Source of the DNA: Ligilactobacillus pabuli
GTDB taxonomy: Bacteria; Bacillota; Bacilli; Lactobacillales; Lactobacillaceae
Assembly (NCBI RefSeq): GCF_022836475.1
Contig: NZ_BQXH01000005.1
Location: forward strand, 1 to 64,000
DNA: 64,000 bases
Reading direction: 5' to 3'
The notes below the pieces were generated by a model. It did no database searches and was not told where the DNA came from. It worked only from the letters and a program-made list of their open reading frames with translations. Within the stretch, counting starts at the first letter, position 1; every line of letters starts with the position of its first letter. Positions 53,012 to 62,215 of the stretch are shown here, piece by piece. A program made the translations under genes and the position numbers.

Positions 53012-53617
53012 TTAATTAGTTAATTCATTCCACGTTTCACCTTTACATGAAAGATGCCAACCCAACTGTTGCGCAACTCCTTGATTCAATACTTTGGTCA
53101 GTAAAATAATAATCTCTGCGGCCTGCGGACGATCAGTTCGCTTAAAGTAAAAAATTAAGGTCGTCAACAAGATTGCAGCCGTGGTTTCCACCAAGAAATC
53201 CACTTCAAAGCTACTTTGGCCCTCGTTTTGACCGAGATGTGCTTTAATCATTTGATCCAAAATTTTTGTTAATTTATCCTTAAACGCTGGATCACCGTTC
53301 TTGCCCAACAGCACCCGGTAGTAATCCTGATATTCTTGATATAAGGCCATACAGTGTTGGACTGACAAAGAAATATCTTCCTCGGCAATGATTTTTTGGA
53401 TTGCGGGTTGAGTTAAGTCCGGTAACAACAACTCCTCAAATTGGTCTAACAAATCATACATATCAGCGAAATAAGCATAAAAAGTACTCCGATTACAATC
53501 AGCAAGTCCAATGATTTCGCGTACAGTAATTTGATTAAACGCTTTTTCTTGGTACAGCTGCCAAAAAGCACGCAACATTTTCTGTTTAGTTTTAGTATTG
53601 TTTCTGAATTGCGGCAA
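53012..53617 (-). CDS. TetR/AcrR-family regulator
   Basis: 201 residues. N-terminal HTH at 15-60 (ITVREIIGLADCNRSTFYAY then FADMYDLLD), C-terminal helical ligand domain of the type found in DhaS-like regulators. Divergent from the TSUP exporter with 170 bp between them and directly upstream of the glycerate kinase; it may repress both. The ligand is unknown. Confidence 0.85.
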   Translation of the reverse strand: MPQFRNNTKTKQKMLRAFWQLYQEKAFNQITVREIIGLADCNRSTFYAYFADMYDLLDQFEELLLPDLTQPAIQKIIAEEDISLSVQHCMALYQEYQDYYRVLLGKNGDPAFKDKLTKILDQMIKAHLGQNEGQSSFEVDFLVETTAAILLTTLIFYFKRTDRPQAAEIIILLTKVLNQGVAQQLGWHLSCKGETWNELTN

Positions 53618-53717
53618 TTTTACATCAGTTCCTCTCTAGTATCATTACCCGACAAAAGCACTTGAATTGTTGGTTGTCGTTCCCGTCAAAATCAGTATAA
53701 TTTTTAATCACCAGAAC

Positions 53718-53742
53718 AGTTTGCGGTCTTGAGCTGCAAACT
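53718..53742. promoter_or_regulatory. Inverted repeat in the tetR-TSUP intergenic region
   Basis: AGTTTGC (53718-53724) and GCAAACT (53736-53742) are perfect 7-bp arms 11 bp apart, next to TTGACA (53744-53749). Good candidate operator for the TetR-type regulator. Confidence 0.5.
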
Positions 53743-53787
53743 TTTGACAGCAACTATACTAATATTTCAACAAAGGAGTCAATAAAT

Positions 53788-54561
53788 ATGCAATTTATTA
53801 TTTTAGCCGTGGTTGGATTAGTCATGGGAATTGCAACCGTCATTACTGGCGGGGGGGCCGGTGCTATCTACGTCAGTGTCTTAACGATTTTCTTCAATAT
53901 TTCACCCGCAGTTGCCACCGCCACTTCACTAGCAACGATGTTTCCAACTGCCTCGGTCAGTACCTACTTGCACGCTCGTCTTTCCAACGTTAACTTTAAA
54001 ATTGGTTGGACCATGTTAGGTTGGGGAACGATTGGTGCTTTGGTCGGTTCATATTTTTCTAAAGACATTCCAGATGCTCATTATAACACGTTGATTGGCC
54101 TAGTTATCATTGTCCTGACTGTCTTAATGATCATTAAAAAAAGAAAGCCAGCTGATCCAAACAGCCAAGCAGACGCAAGTAAAAGCAAAAAGTTTCTACA
54201 GGCCAGTTTCTTTGGTATTATCAGTGGACTGCTCTCAGGGTTAGTCGGGACGAGTGGGACCACCGCCATCATCGCGGGTCTCACCTTATTAGGCTGTACA
54301 ACGATGCAAACAGTCGGAACTTCTGTTTTCGTATTGGCCGGGATTTCTTTAGTCGGTTTCTTGATGCGAGCAGGTGTCGGAACTGTTGACTGGCCGTTAG
54401 CTGGAGTCCTTGCTGGCAGTGCGATTGTTGGTGCAATCATCGGAACTTTATTACTCAAAAAATCCGTTGCCCGCCAACCAGCTGCTGGAAATAACAGCTT
54501 GATCGATGCAGTGATTATCCTGGGTAATTTAGCGATGGGAATCGCCTTACTCTTCAAGTAA
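53788..54561 (+). CDS. TSUP/TauE-SafE-family membrane exporter
   Basis: 257 residues, eight hydrophobic helices in two halves. TGGGAGAIYVSVLTIFFNIS with SPAVATATSLA, and the second-half SGLLSGLVGTSGTTAIIAGL, are the paired TSUP repeats. Members move sulfite, sulfoacetate or other small anions across the membrane. The N-terminal half repeat and C-terminal half repeat are both complete. Substrate unknown; control by the divergent TetR gene is likely. ATG follows AAAGGAG. Confidence 0.88.
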   Translation: MQFIILAVVGLVMGIATVITGGGAGAIYVSVLTIFFNISPAVATATSLATMFPTASVSTYLHARLSNVNFKIGWTMLGWGTIGALVGSYFSKDIPDAHYNTLIGLVIIVLTVLMIIKKRKPADPNSQADASKSKKFLQASFFGIISGLLSGLVGTSGTTAIIAGLTLLGCTTMQTVGTSVFVLAGISLVGFLMRAGVGTVDWPLAGVLAGSAIVGAIIGTLLLKKSVARQPAAGNNSLIDAVIILGNLAMGIALLFK

Positions 54562-54620
54562 TTAGTAAAAGCAGTTCCTAATTTGCTTGAAACAGTTTTT
54601 CCAGTCATAAGTGTCTAATT

Positions 54621-54952
54621 TGCTTCCGTTGTTTTTCTAAAACAATGGGAGCATTTTTTGTTTGCGAACGTTGTTTTGGTAAAAGAACGTTTGAATCCCC
54701 AGTTGCGGACGTTGTTTAGGCGAAACAACGTTAGCATCTGCCATTCATGGTCTCATTTTTCCAAAACAGGACCAGCTATCTCGATTCATGGCCTTACTTT
54801 CCCAAAACAAGACCGGCTAGCTCGATTCATGGTCCTACTTTTCCAAAACAGGACCAGCTATCTCGATTCATGGTCTTACTTTCCCAAAACAGGACCAGCT
54901 ATCTTGATTCATGGTCCTACTTTTCCAAAATGGGACCGGCTATCCACACACT
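54621..54952. repeat. Tandem array of about eight 41-bp hairpin units
   Basis: Five well-kept units start at 54743, 54784, 54825, 54866 and 54907 (ATTCATGGTCCTACTTTTCC then AAAACAGGACCAGCTATCTCG). Upstream, three related units carry CGTTGTTT...AAACAACG arms at 54628, 54670 and 54711. The spacing is 41 or 42 bp within each subtype and 38 bp at their junction. Each unit holds a small hairpin (GGTCCT / AGGACC or AACGTTGTTT / AAACAACGTT). The period is not a multiple of three, so the repeat peptides in this stretch are not real proteins. Confidence 0.88.
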
Positions 54953-54975
54953 GACCTCATTTAAAAAAATAACCT

Positions 54976-55022
54976 AAAAAATACCCCCTAACTATTTAAC
55001 TTAACAGTTAGGGGGTATTTTT
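54976..55022. terminator. Bidirectional terminator between array and fru operon
   Basis: AATACCCCCTAACT pairs with AGTTAGGGGGTATT, with TTTTT on one side and AAAAA on the other. Serves the minus-strand fru operon and anything read through from the TSUP gene. Confidence 0.85.
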
Positions 55023-55025
55023 CAG

Positions 55026-56993
55026 TTATTCAGCAGATTCAAGATTCTTTTTCCAGAGACCCAAGATCACACCGGCAACGACCGCACCAACGATCACAGC
55101 CAAGAAGTAACCCCAGATGTTTGTTGCTAATGGTGCTACCCAGAAACCACCGTGCGGTGCAGGTACGCCGACCTTCAGAGCACCAACGATTGCTCCGGCA
55201 ACTGCGGAACCAATCACACTTGATGGAATCACATGACCTGGATCAGATGTAGCAAATGGAATTGCCCCTTCGGTAATGAAGGAGAATCCAAGGACCCAGT
55301 TAGTTACACCAGCTTGACGTTCAGCCTTCGTAAACTTGTTCTTCCAGCCGAGTGTTGCAATCGCTGTGGCAAATGGTGGAACCATCCCACCAACCATCAC
55401 GGAGGCCATCAACATTGCGGCTTCATGTGAGTTAGGGTCGTTCGCAAATGCACCAGCGGCAAAGACATAAGCAGCCTTATTGAAAGGACCACCCATATCA
55501 ATTGACATCATCCCAGCGAGCAACAAGCACAAGATCACTGAGTTACCAGTTCCCAAGTTGTTCAAGAATTTTGTGATCCAAACATTGATGGTTGAGAAGA
55601 TTGGGTTAACCACGAAGAACATGATCAAGGCAACCACTAATAAACCAACAATTGGGTAAATCAACATTGACTTCATCCCAGCAACTGACTGTGGCAACTT
55701 CTCACAGCTCTTCTCCAGCCACTTCATGAAGTAACCAGCAATGAACCCAGCGGCCAAACCACCCAAGAAACCACCAGCTGATTTAGCATCAGTCATGACG
55801 TTCGCGGTGTAAGCACCACCATAGGCACCAGTATAAACAGTTGCCATAAAGCCCCCGGCAAACCCAGGCATCAGCGCTGGTTGATCAGCAATAGCTTCGG
55901 CAATATAAGCAGCCAAAACAGGAACCATAAAGGCAAATGCCATGTTTCCGGCATTGTTCAAGAAAATAAAGGCTAATGATTTATCCCCACCAGCGTAGTT
56001 TTCTACGATAAAGGAAATTGCCATCAAGATCCCACCACCGATAACGAATGGCAACATGTGAGACACACCGTTCATCAACTGGCGGTAAATTCCACTCCAG
56101 CCAGTATCGCCGGTGTCAACGGAAGCTTCTTCACCATCGCTGTTTGAAGCATGGTAAGTCCCAACTTCGTCGTTTAAAATGGAGTTGATCAATGCTTCTG
56201 GATCCTTGATTGCGGCAGTAACAGCTTTGCTAGTCAGCTTTTTGCCATCAAAACGCCCCATTGAAACCTTCTTGTCGGCGGCAATGACAACCCCGGCAGC
56301 GCGGTCAATTTCAGCGGCACTTAATTTGTGCTTGGTCCCTTCAGAACCGTTAGTTTCAACTTTAATGTTGACGCCTAATTTGGCAGCAGCTTTTTTCAAA
56401 TTATCTTCAGCCATATAAGTGTGGGCAATTCCGTTTGGACAGGCAGTGACCGCAACGATATACGGTTTGTCACTCTCAACGGCAGCTTGGTCCTGCTGGG
56501 CTTCTGCCTTTTCTTGCGCCTCATTTTCGGCTTGCTTTTTACCAACTGCATCGGCAAAAATTGCTTGAACTTTGTCGGGAGTATCAGCGTCATTCAAAGC
56601 TGAGACTACGGCTGGATCAAGCAAAACTTGCGACAAAGCAGCGAGAGCTTGCAAATGGGTGTTGTCTCCGCCTTCTGGAGCGGCGATCATAAAGAACAAA
56701 TGCGCCGGCTGACCATCGAGCGAGTCATAATCGACCCCTTTGACACTGCGAGCAAACATGACGGCTGGTTTCTTAACAGCGGCGTCATGAGCGTGAGGAA
56801 TAGCGATCCCATCACCCATCCCAGTGGAGTTCTCTGCTTCCCGGGCCAAAATATCTTTCTTATAGAGTTCTTCGTCATCAATGATTCCTTTTACGAAATA
56901 ATTATGCACCATTTCATCTAAAACACCGGCTTTAGTGTCGGCTTTCAGGTCCATGATCATAATATCAGTTAATAATAACTCACGAATATCCAT
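55026..56993 (-). CDS. fruA: Fructose PTS EIIABC
   Basis: 655 residues from ATG at 56993 with AAAGGAGG upstream; longer in-frame starts overlap fruK. EIIA domain first (residues 1-150, active His in GDGIAIPHAHD), then EIIB (residues about 175-275, Cys in VTACPNGIAHTYMA), then a nine- to ten-helix EIIC (residues about 300-650) with GGGILMAISFIVENYAGG. It imports fructose as fructose-1-phosphate. Last gene of fruR-fruK-fruA; starts 17 bp after fruK. Confidence 0.95.
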   Translation of the reverse strand: MDIRELLLTDIMIMDLKADTKAGVLDEMVHNYFVKGIIDDEELYKKDILAREAENSTGMGDGIAIPHAHDAAVKKPAVMFARSVKGVDYDSLDGQPAHLFFMIAAPEGGDNTHLQALAALSQVLLDPAVVSALNDADTPDKVQAIFADAVGKKQAENEAQEKAEAQQDQAAVESDKPYIVAVTACPNGIAHTYMAEDNLKKAAAKLGVNIKVETNGSEGTKHKLSAAEIDRAAGVVIAADKKVSMGRFDGKKLTSKAVTAAIKDPEALINSILNDEVGTYHASNSDGEEASVDTGDTGWSGIYRQLMNGVSHMLPFVIGGGILMAISFIVENYAGGDKSLAFIFLNNAGNMAFAFMVPVLAAYIAEAIADQPALMPGFAGGFMATVYTGAYGGAYTANVMTDAKSAGGFLGGLAAGFIAGYFMKWLEKSCEKLPQSVAGMKSMLIYPIVGLLVVALIMFFVVNPIFSTINVWITKFLNNLGTGNSVILCLLLAGMMSIDMGGPFNKAAYVFAAGAFANDPNSHEAAMLMASVMVGGMVPPFATAIATLGWKNKFTKAERQAGVTNWVLGFSFITEGAIPFATSDPGHVIPSSVIGSAVAGAIVGALKVGVPAPHGGFWVAPLATNIWGYFLAVIVGAVVAGVILGLWKKNLESAE

Positions 56994-57009
56994 TGATTTA
57001 AACCTCCTT

Positions 57010-57927
57010 TTATTCTTTCCATTCAGTGATTTCAATTTGTGGTAATAATTCATCGATTTTCGTACGTGTTGCTAGGTCTTCTGAGAAGGTCGTGGCTGAA
57101 CCACACGCTAAACCGTATTTAAAGGCTTCCTGTGGATCATTAGTATCAGCGAAAGTTCCAGTAAAACCAGCAATCATTGAATCACCGGCACCAACTGAGT
57201 TGATGACTGTCCCTTTTGGCGCTTTAGAGCGATAAACGTGGTCTTTTGTGACCATCAAACCACCATCGGCTGCCATCGAGACTAAGACGTGCTGAGCACC
57301 AAGCTCTAATAATTTACGTGCGTATTTGACAATATCTGCGATGCTGTTGAGTTCTACTCCAAATAATTCAGCTAACTCATGGTTATTAGGCTTAACAACT
57401 AACGGTTGTTCTGGCAAAGTCTTTAGTAGACTTTCCCCGGTCGTATCAATGACAAACTGGGCACCATGGGCACGAATAATCTTAATCAAATCTAAATAAA
57501 AATCATTGCTTAAACTAGGTACGAGGCTGCCGGCAAAAATGACCGTATCAGCCGGTGTCAGTTGCTCAAATTGTTGGGAAAATTCTGCCACTTCTGCGGC
57601 CGTAATTTTTGGTCCCTGACCATTGATCTCAGTTTCGGTCTGCGCCTTAATTTTGACGTTGATCCGGGTTTGGTCGTTGATCCGGGTAAATTTAGTTTGT
57701 AGTCCCAACTGCTGTAAAGCATCATCAACAAATTCGCCGGTAAAGCCGCCTAAGAAACCAAGCGCTGTATTTTCATGCCCCAGTTCCTTTAAGATGCGGG
57801 ACACATTGATACCCTTGCCCCCCGGTAGTTTATTGTCATAATCCATTCGATTGACCTCGCCCAGCGTTAATTCTTTGAGCTGAACAATGTAATCAATTGC
57901 TGGATTGACAGTCACTGTATAAATCAT
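57010..57927 (-). CDS. fruK: 1-phosphofructokinase
   Basis: 305-residue PfkB-family kinase turning fructose-1-phosphate into fructose-1,6-bisphosphate. VTVNPAIDYIVQL at the start, GGKGINVSRILKELG for sugar binding and the anion hole GTVINSVGAGDSMIAGFTG with the catalytic Asp are all present. Located 5 bp after fruR and 17 bp before fruA, in one operon. Confidence 0.95.
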   Translation of the reverse strand: MIYTVTVNPAIDYIVQLKELTLGEVNRMDYDNKLPGGKGINVSRILKELGHENTALGFLGGFTGEFVDDALQQLGLQTKFTRINDQTRINVKIKAQTETEINGQGPKITAAEVAEFSQQFEQLTPADTVIFAGSLVPSLSNDFYLDLIKIIRAHGAQFVIDTTGESLLKTLPEQPLVVKPNNHELAELFGVELNSIADIVKYARKLLELGAQHVLVSMAADGGLMVTKDHVYRSKAPKGTVINSVGAGDSMIAGFTGTFADTNDPQEAFKYGLACGSATTFSEDLATRTKIDELLPQIEITEWKE

Positions 57928-57932
57928 GACAT

Positions 57933-58682
57933 CTAGACCTCCAATATATTAGTCTGCCCACTGTATTTGTCGAAAACAGCACGCGATAGTTCAGTAGTGA
58001 TGATCGTGACTTGCTCCAAATCAGCAACTTTCACAAAAGAAACAGCATCAAATTTGGTAGCGTCGGCTAAAACGAATGTTTCTTCTGCCTGAGCGAGTGC
58101 TGCTTGTTTGACAGCGGCTTCCTCTGGATCAGGAGTTGTCAAACCGTACTCATCATGCACACCATTGATGCCCAAGAAAACCTTGTTGAAACGGTAGTGC
58201 TGAATATCGTGCACTGTCTTCGTCCCAATGATTGCCTTAGTTGTGTTCTTTAGCATCCCGCCGACTAAAATCGTGCGGATTGCCTGGTCAGCCAACTGTG
58301 CCGCATGCATGACACTGTTTGTCACAACCGTCAAATGTTGGCTAGGCTGCAAATAATGCACCAGCGCCAAAGTCGAAGTTCCAGCATCCAGAAAAATCAC
58401 ATCTTCACGTGCAATCTTGGCCGCTGCCACCTGTGCGATTCGTTCCTTAGCGGAAACATTTTGTGTCGCCTTACCAGTCATATCCAGTTCACGCTGCAGA
58501 TCATGTTTGGCCTTGGCTCCGCCGTGGATTCGAACGAGTGATCCCTGCTCTTCTAAAATCTGCAAATCGCGTCTGGCTGAAGAAGCAGAACAACCTGTTT
58601 GCCGGCAAATGTCTTTTAATTTCACGACTTGCCGTTGCGCTAACATCTCAAGAATCAGTTGTTGTCTTTGCTCTGCAAGCAC
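57933..58682 (-). CDS. fruR: DeoR-family fructose operon regulator
   Basis: 249 residues taken from GTG at 58682, which has GGGAGG at a good 8-bp distance and gives the usual MLAEQRQQLIL start; ATG at 58688 is only 2 bp from that site. N-terminal DeoR HTH (LKDICRQTGCSASSARRDL), C-terminal sugar-phosphate domain with FLDAGTSTLALVHYL and NSVMHAAQLADQ. It should repress fruKA until fructose-1-phosphate is present. First gene of the operon, so it is autoregulated. Confidence 0.92.
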   Translation of the reverse strand: MLAEQRQQLILEMLAQRQVVKLKDICRQTGCSASSARRDLQILEEQGSLVRIHGGAKAKHDLQRELDMTGKATQNVSAKERIAQVAAAKIAREDVIFLDAGTSTLALVHYLQPSQHLTVVTNSVMHAAQLADQAIRTILVGGMLKNTTKAIIGTKTVHDIQHYRFNKVFLGINGVHDEYGLTTPDPEEAAVKQAALAQAEETFVLADATKFDAVSFVKVADLEQVTIITTELSRAVFDKYSGQTNILEV

Positions 58683-58721
58683 TTCCATCACCTCCCGCAA
58701 TTATCTTAACAAATCATTCTT

Positions 58722-58750
58722 CAAAAATCAATCACAATCAGTCAAAAAGT
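58722..58750 (-). promoter_or_regulatory. Direct-repeat candidate operator upstream of fruR
   Basis: On the minus strand TTTTTGACTGAT is followed by TGTGATTGATTTTTGA, giving three TGA(C/T)TGAT-like steps. DeoR-type regulators often bind direct repeats. Weak evidence, by eye only. Confidence 0.35.
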
Positions 58751-58904
58751 TTCAATTTATGCCATATTTTTTGATTTTAGGTGTTTTTAGAGCACTTACA
58801 TGACGCAATTTTTGTTAAAACGGTCAAAATCTTCCACTTACTAGTTCAAATTTGGGTCAAACGAGCAGTCTGCCCCTCCATTTTTCAAGAGTTTTTTGCA
58901 ACAA

Positions 58905-58931
58905 AAAAAGGCTAGCAATTACTAGCCTTTT
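58905..58931. terminator. Bidirectional terminator after the yjeM-like gene
   Basis: AAAAAGGCTAG pairs with CTAGCCTTTTT around CAATTA. On the minus strand it directly follows palindromic repeat copy 8. Confidence 0.85.
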
Positions 58932-59052
58932 TAGTCGAGCTCCGTGAAACAAAAAGTTCCGCTTATCCAAACGCAGGGTCCAATGCCAAAAGCGCATTAG
59001 ACCCTGCGTTCCGATAATGCTCACTTTCTACCCGTTTCACTCCGCTTTGTTA
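58930..59052 (-). repeat. Long nested palindromic repeat, copy 8
   Basis: Minus-sense; its first bases contain the TGA stop of the permease gene (59037-59039). Outer arm GTGAAACGGGTAGAAAGT pairs with ACTTTTTGTTTCAC; inner arm AACGCAGGGTCTAATGC pairs almost perfectly with GCATTGGACCCTGCGTT around GCTTTTG. Ends GCTCGACTAA, then an intrinsic terminator. Confidence 0.85.
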
Positions 59053-60482
59053 TTTTTTTGATCCTGATATTTCTTCACCATTGGTAAAATAACACCCAAT
59101 GCTACTAAGACTAGTGGAGTCACAATGTTTAAGGTCAGCGCAAACGGGTCAGTCGAGTAAATTCCCAGCAAGCAGCAGGCTGCCGTGATGAGGAAACACC
59201 AAGTGCCAAAGAAATAGGCGATTCCCTGGTGCTTAGCAAAAACATAGTCGGACTGATACTTATCGTGTGCCTTGCGCAAAGCAATGTACGCCGCAAACAC
59301 CCAAAGATAACGCAATGGCATCATGGTCGAATTGAGTTTGATCAACTGCGACATGACTTTGGCTGCACCTGGTACCAATGACTGTGACAAGATGATCGCA
59401 CCCGACAAAATTCCAACCATCTTAATTCCGTTCACATAAGCACCGTACTTGTTCTTCTTCAACAGACCTGCCGGGATAAATTCTTTGGCTTCCTTACTGC
59501 CTAATAAGATTCGCAATGGTGCGTCAATACTTAGGCACAAGGTTGAAAATTGGCCGATCACATTAGTAATGGCATAGATCACCAATAAAGTATTTCCCAG
59601 GTGATAATAGTTGCCCAACTTTTGGAAGGCCCAGTAATCACCGTTCGCGATATAGCTATCAAAATTATTCTTAACATCGTTCGGATCGAACATCATTGCC
59701 ATCGCGATCGTTCCCAAAATAGCGGAAACCATCACCATGATTGCCAACGCGATCATCGCTTTCGGGAAGTTTTTGGATGGATGCTTCAACTTATTAACAT
59801 AAGGTGAAATCTTCTCACACCCGCCGACCGCAAAAACCAGGATCGACAGCGAGGTAAAGTAGTTCACATTAAAGTTTGGCACGAGATTTTTCCAACTCAG
59901 GTCAATCGAATGAAAACTCACGGCCGGATTAATTGCAGGGGCAGCAAACATCATCAAGATGTACAAAAGCGACATCACAAAGGTCGCACTACCAGCTAGT
60001 GTTGCTAACGTTTCGAGCACAGTCAGTCCGTGAGCTGCCAACCAACAGAAGAAAACGAACAAGAAAAATGTCACTAGTTGAATCACGAAAGTACTCGTCT
60101 GGTCAAATTTAGTGACATTTTGAAAAATTGCCCAGGTCATCGCCCGCAAGCCACCAGTTCCTTTCCCAGCGATATAAGCGACGTGACACGCCCAATACGT
60201 CCAACCGGCGTAATAGGCCTACTTCGCTCCCATTGTTTCGTTGACCCAGGAACTGACACCACCACCGGCGTCTTTAAAAGTCGAGCCCAACTCCCCAACG
60301 ATCAAAGCGTAAGGAACAAAGTACAGAGCAAACATTAAGACCCAAGAGAAGACAACTTTGATACCACCAAAGTACATGTAGCCATTAACGACGTTGCCAA
60401 AGCCCCACACAGTAGAAAAGGCCATCAAGGCTAAGGTCGACCAGGTCATTTTCTTTTTGTTTTGTGTTGCAAGATCATCCAT
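59037..60482 (-). pseudogene. YjeM-type amino acid permease with an in-frame TAG
   Basis: Reads as 481 codons except for TAG at 60219-60221. The N-terminal part (87 residues) has VWGFGNVVNGYMYFGGIK and ELGSTFKDAGGGVSSWVNET; after the stop, AYYAGWTYWACHVAYIAGKG continues in the same frame and the following 370 residues hold the rest of a twelve-helix APC transporter. Homologs have Leu or Trp at the stop position, so one base change (TTG or TGG to TAG) explains it. As written, no full protein is made without readthrough. Amino acid substrate unknown. The 3' end overlaps repeat copy 8. Confidence 0.82.
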
Positions 60483-60501
60483 AAGATCCCTTCTTTCTCA
60501 A

Positions 60502-60628
60502 AATAACGGAGCAGAGCAAACCAGGAACTTTTGAGCATTATCAGAAACTAACCTTTAATGCACACTGGCATTGAAGGTTAGTTTTAGCTTAAATAAGCGG
60601 AAAAAGTTGGTTTGAACAGCTCGACTAC
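60502..60628 (+). repeat. Long nested palindromic repeat, copy 9
   Basis: Plus-sense, in the leader region of the minus-strand permease. Outer arm CAAACCAGGAACTTTT pairs with AAAAAGTTGGTTTG; inner arm AACTAACCTTTAATGC pairs with GCATTGAAGGTTAGTT around ACACTG. Shares the inner-stem sequence with copy 1. Confidence 0.82.
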
Positions 60629-60835
60629 GATTACAGTCCTAGCAACTTTAACCTCGTAACTTGCTAGGATAAAAAGTAAAAAAGTGCAAAAAATTAGCAA
60701 TATCACAATTAATTATAACCTATCTCAACAGTCTTACACTTTTATGAGCAATCCATCATGTAATTCTTAAACACTAGCAATATTCAAATTTCTGAATTCA
60801 TTTTGCTGTGTTTCTTCCTACTTTTAAACACAAAA

Positions 60836-60885
60836 ACACAATTCGAATTTTTTAGCTTGAAATTTCGAATTGTGTTTTTATTCAA
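60836..60885. terminator. Bidirectional terminator before amidohydrolase 3' end
   Basis: ACACAATTCGAATT pairs with AAATTTCGAATTGTGT, flanked by AAAAA and TTTTT. A smaller hairpin TCCTAGCAA / TTGCTAGGA lies at 60637-60669. The rest of 60629-60991 holds no gene. Confidence 0.8.
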
Positions 60886-60991
60886 GTTACACTGCTTAAT
60901 GAAATTCCAGTCCAATCCTCAGTACGTATGAACTCAATTGTGAGGCACCTTTTATTTCTAAAAAACAGGCTTTGATTAACGTCTTTTGGTT

Positions 60992-62185
60992 TTATGCAAA
61001 GCTTTTTCCTTTATAATAACTAGCACAAACCTTACCCTGGCGTGCAACAAATTCTGCACTGCATGAGCTGTCAACTAAAGTAAAACTAGCATCCATCCCT
61101 GGTTTTAACCAAAGACCATCTGCGACAATTGGCTTTTGCCCAGTCACTAGTGCTAGACTGTCTGTCAAACCATCTTGTGTTTGGATCCCAAAAATTTCAA
61201 TATACCGGTTCAACTTCTCCAAGACATTCCCGTTCCCTAGAGATGACCAGGAATCATAAACATTATCACACCCTAGAGCCACTCGCACCCCAGCATGACG
61301 TAACTCCTCCAGCGGTGGGATAGCTCCGTCTAAAGGAACACTTGAGAAAACAGCGATTTTGTTTTCTGACAATTGTTGGAAAAATTCTTGCCGTTCTTGA
61401 CCAGAAAAATCATTTAACCCAAAGGCGTGGCTAATTGTTACTTTTCCTTGCCAGTGATTATTCTTAGTTTCTTTAAGGATCTCATAAAAAGTTTGCTTAC
61501 CTTGAGTTCCTCTCTCATGTAAATGGAGGTCGATCCGCGCATTATGGGTCGTTGCCAATTCAAAAGTTTGTTGTAAGGACTTAACTGCATCACCGTCCAA
61601 GGCATTCGGATCAACACCCCCAACTAAACTAGCACCATTTTCTAAAGCTGTCTTAACATCCTGGTATGCCTGCGAACATAAAAGACCATGCTGTGGGAAG
61701 GCAACTAGCTCATAGCCAAACTCGCCTTGATACTCCTGTAGAGTTGCCAAAGTTTGTTGTAGATATCTTTGACCGACCTTAGGATGAACATCGATGTGCG
61801 ACCGAAAGAAAGTCACTCCATGCTGGCGTTCAAGTTCGATTAGGTTCTGCATTCTTTCAGATAAAGTAAGTGGTGCCTGATCAAGCTGAGGAATTTCATT
61901 CTCAAAACGCTCAACGATCGAAGTCGCAGGAGTAGTTGGCTGCCAAGCTAACCCAAGCTTACTTTTATCAAAATGACAGTGCATTTCTCTAATTGCTGGA
62001 ATAATCAGTTTTCCGTGGCCATTCTCAACAACCAGCCCATTAAAATCATGACCATGCGGGCGAATCTTGGTAACACGACCATCCTCAATTAAAATGTCAA
62101 CATTTTCAGTTTTAGTTCCTGAAACAAAGTCCCCCTGCTGCTTATAACCTGTCTCAATTTGTACATTTTTCAACCATTTCTTCAA
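60992..62185 (-). CDS. Amidohydrolase, cytosine deaminase-like
   Basis: 397 residues from TTG at 62185, 8 bp after AGGAGG; longer starts cross that site. Metal-site motifs: REMHCHFDKS (HxH), IDLHLHERG, ISHAFGLN and ALGCDNVYDSWS (catalytic Asp), the order found in the cytosine deaminase/CodA-like branch of the amidohydrolase superfamily. It hydrolyses a C-N bond in a cyclic or amide substrate; cytosine is only one option. It lies between two YjeM-type permease genes, which suggests uptake of a nitrogen compound followed by hydrolysis. Confidence 0.82.
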   Translation of the reverse strand: MKKWLKNVQIETGYKQQGDFVSGTKTENVDILIEDGRVTKIRPHGHDFNGLVVENGHGKLIIPAIREMHCHFDKSKLGLAWQPTTPATSIVERFENEIPQLDQAPLTLSERMQNLIELERQHGVTFFRSHIDVHPKVGQRYLQQTLATLQEYQGEFGYELVAFPQHGLLCSQAYQDVKTALENGASLVGGVDPNALDGDAVKSLQQTFELATTHNARIDLHLHERGTQGKQTFYEILKETKNNHWQGKVTISHAFGLNDFSGQERQEFFQQLSENKIAVFSSVPLDGAIPPLEELRHAGVRVALGCDNVYDSWSSLGNGNVLEKLNRYIEIFGIQTQDGLTDSLALVTGQKPIVADGLWLKPGMDASFTLVDSSCSAEFVARQGKVCASYYKGKSFA

Positions 62186-62215
62186 AATCAAAATCCTCCT
62201 CACAGTTACATCCAC

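Noticed and set aside
54658-54977. Open frames encoding repeated FPKTGPAISIHG-like peptides
   Set aside because: They arise from the 41-bp tandem repeat, whose period is not a multiple of three, so each unit is read in a different frame. No ribosome site, and several overlapping frames are equally open.
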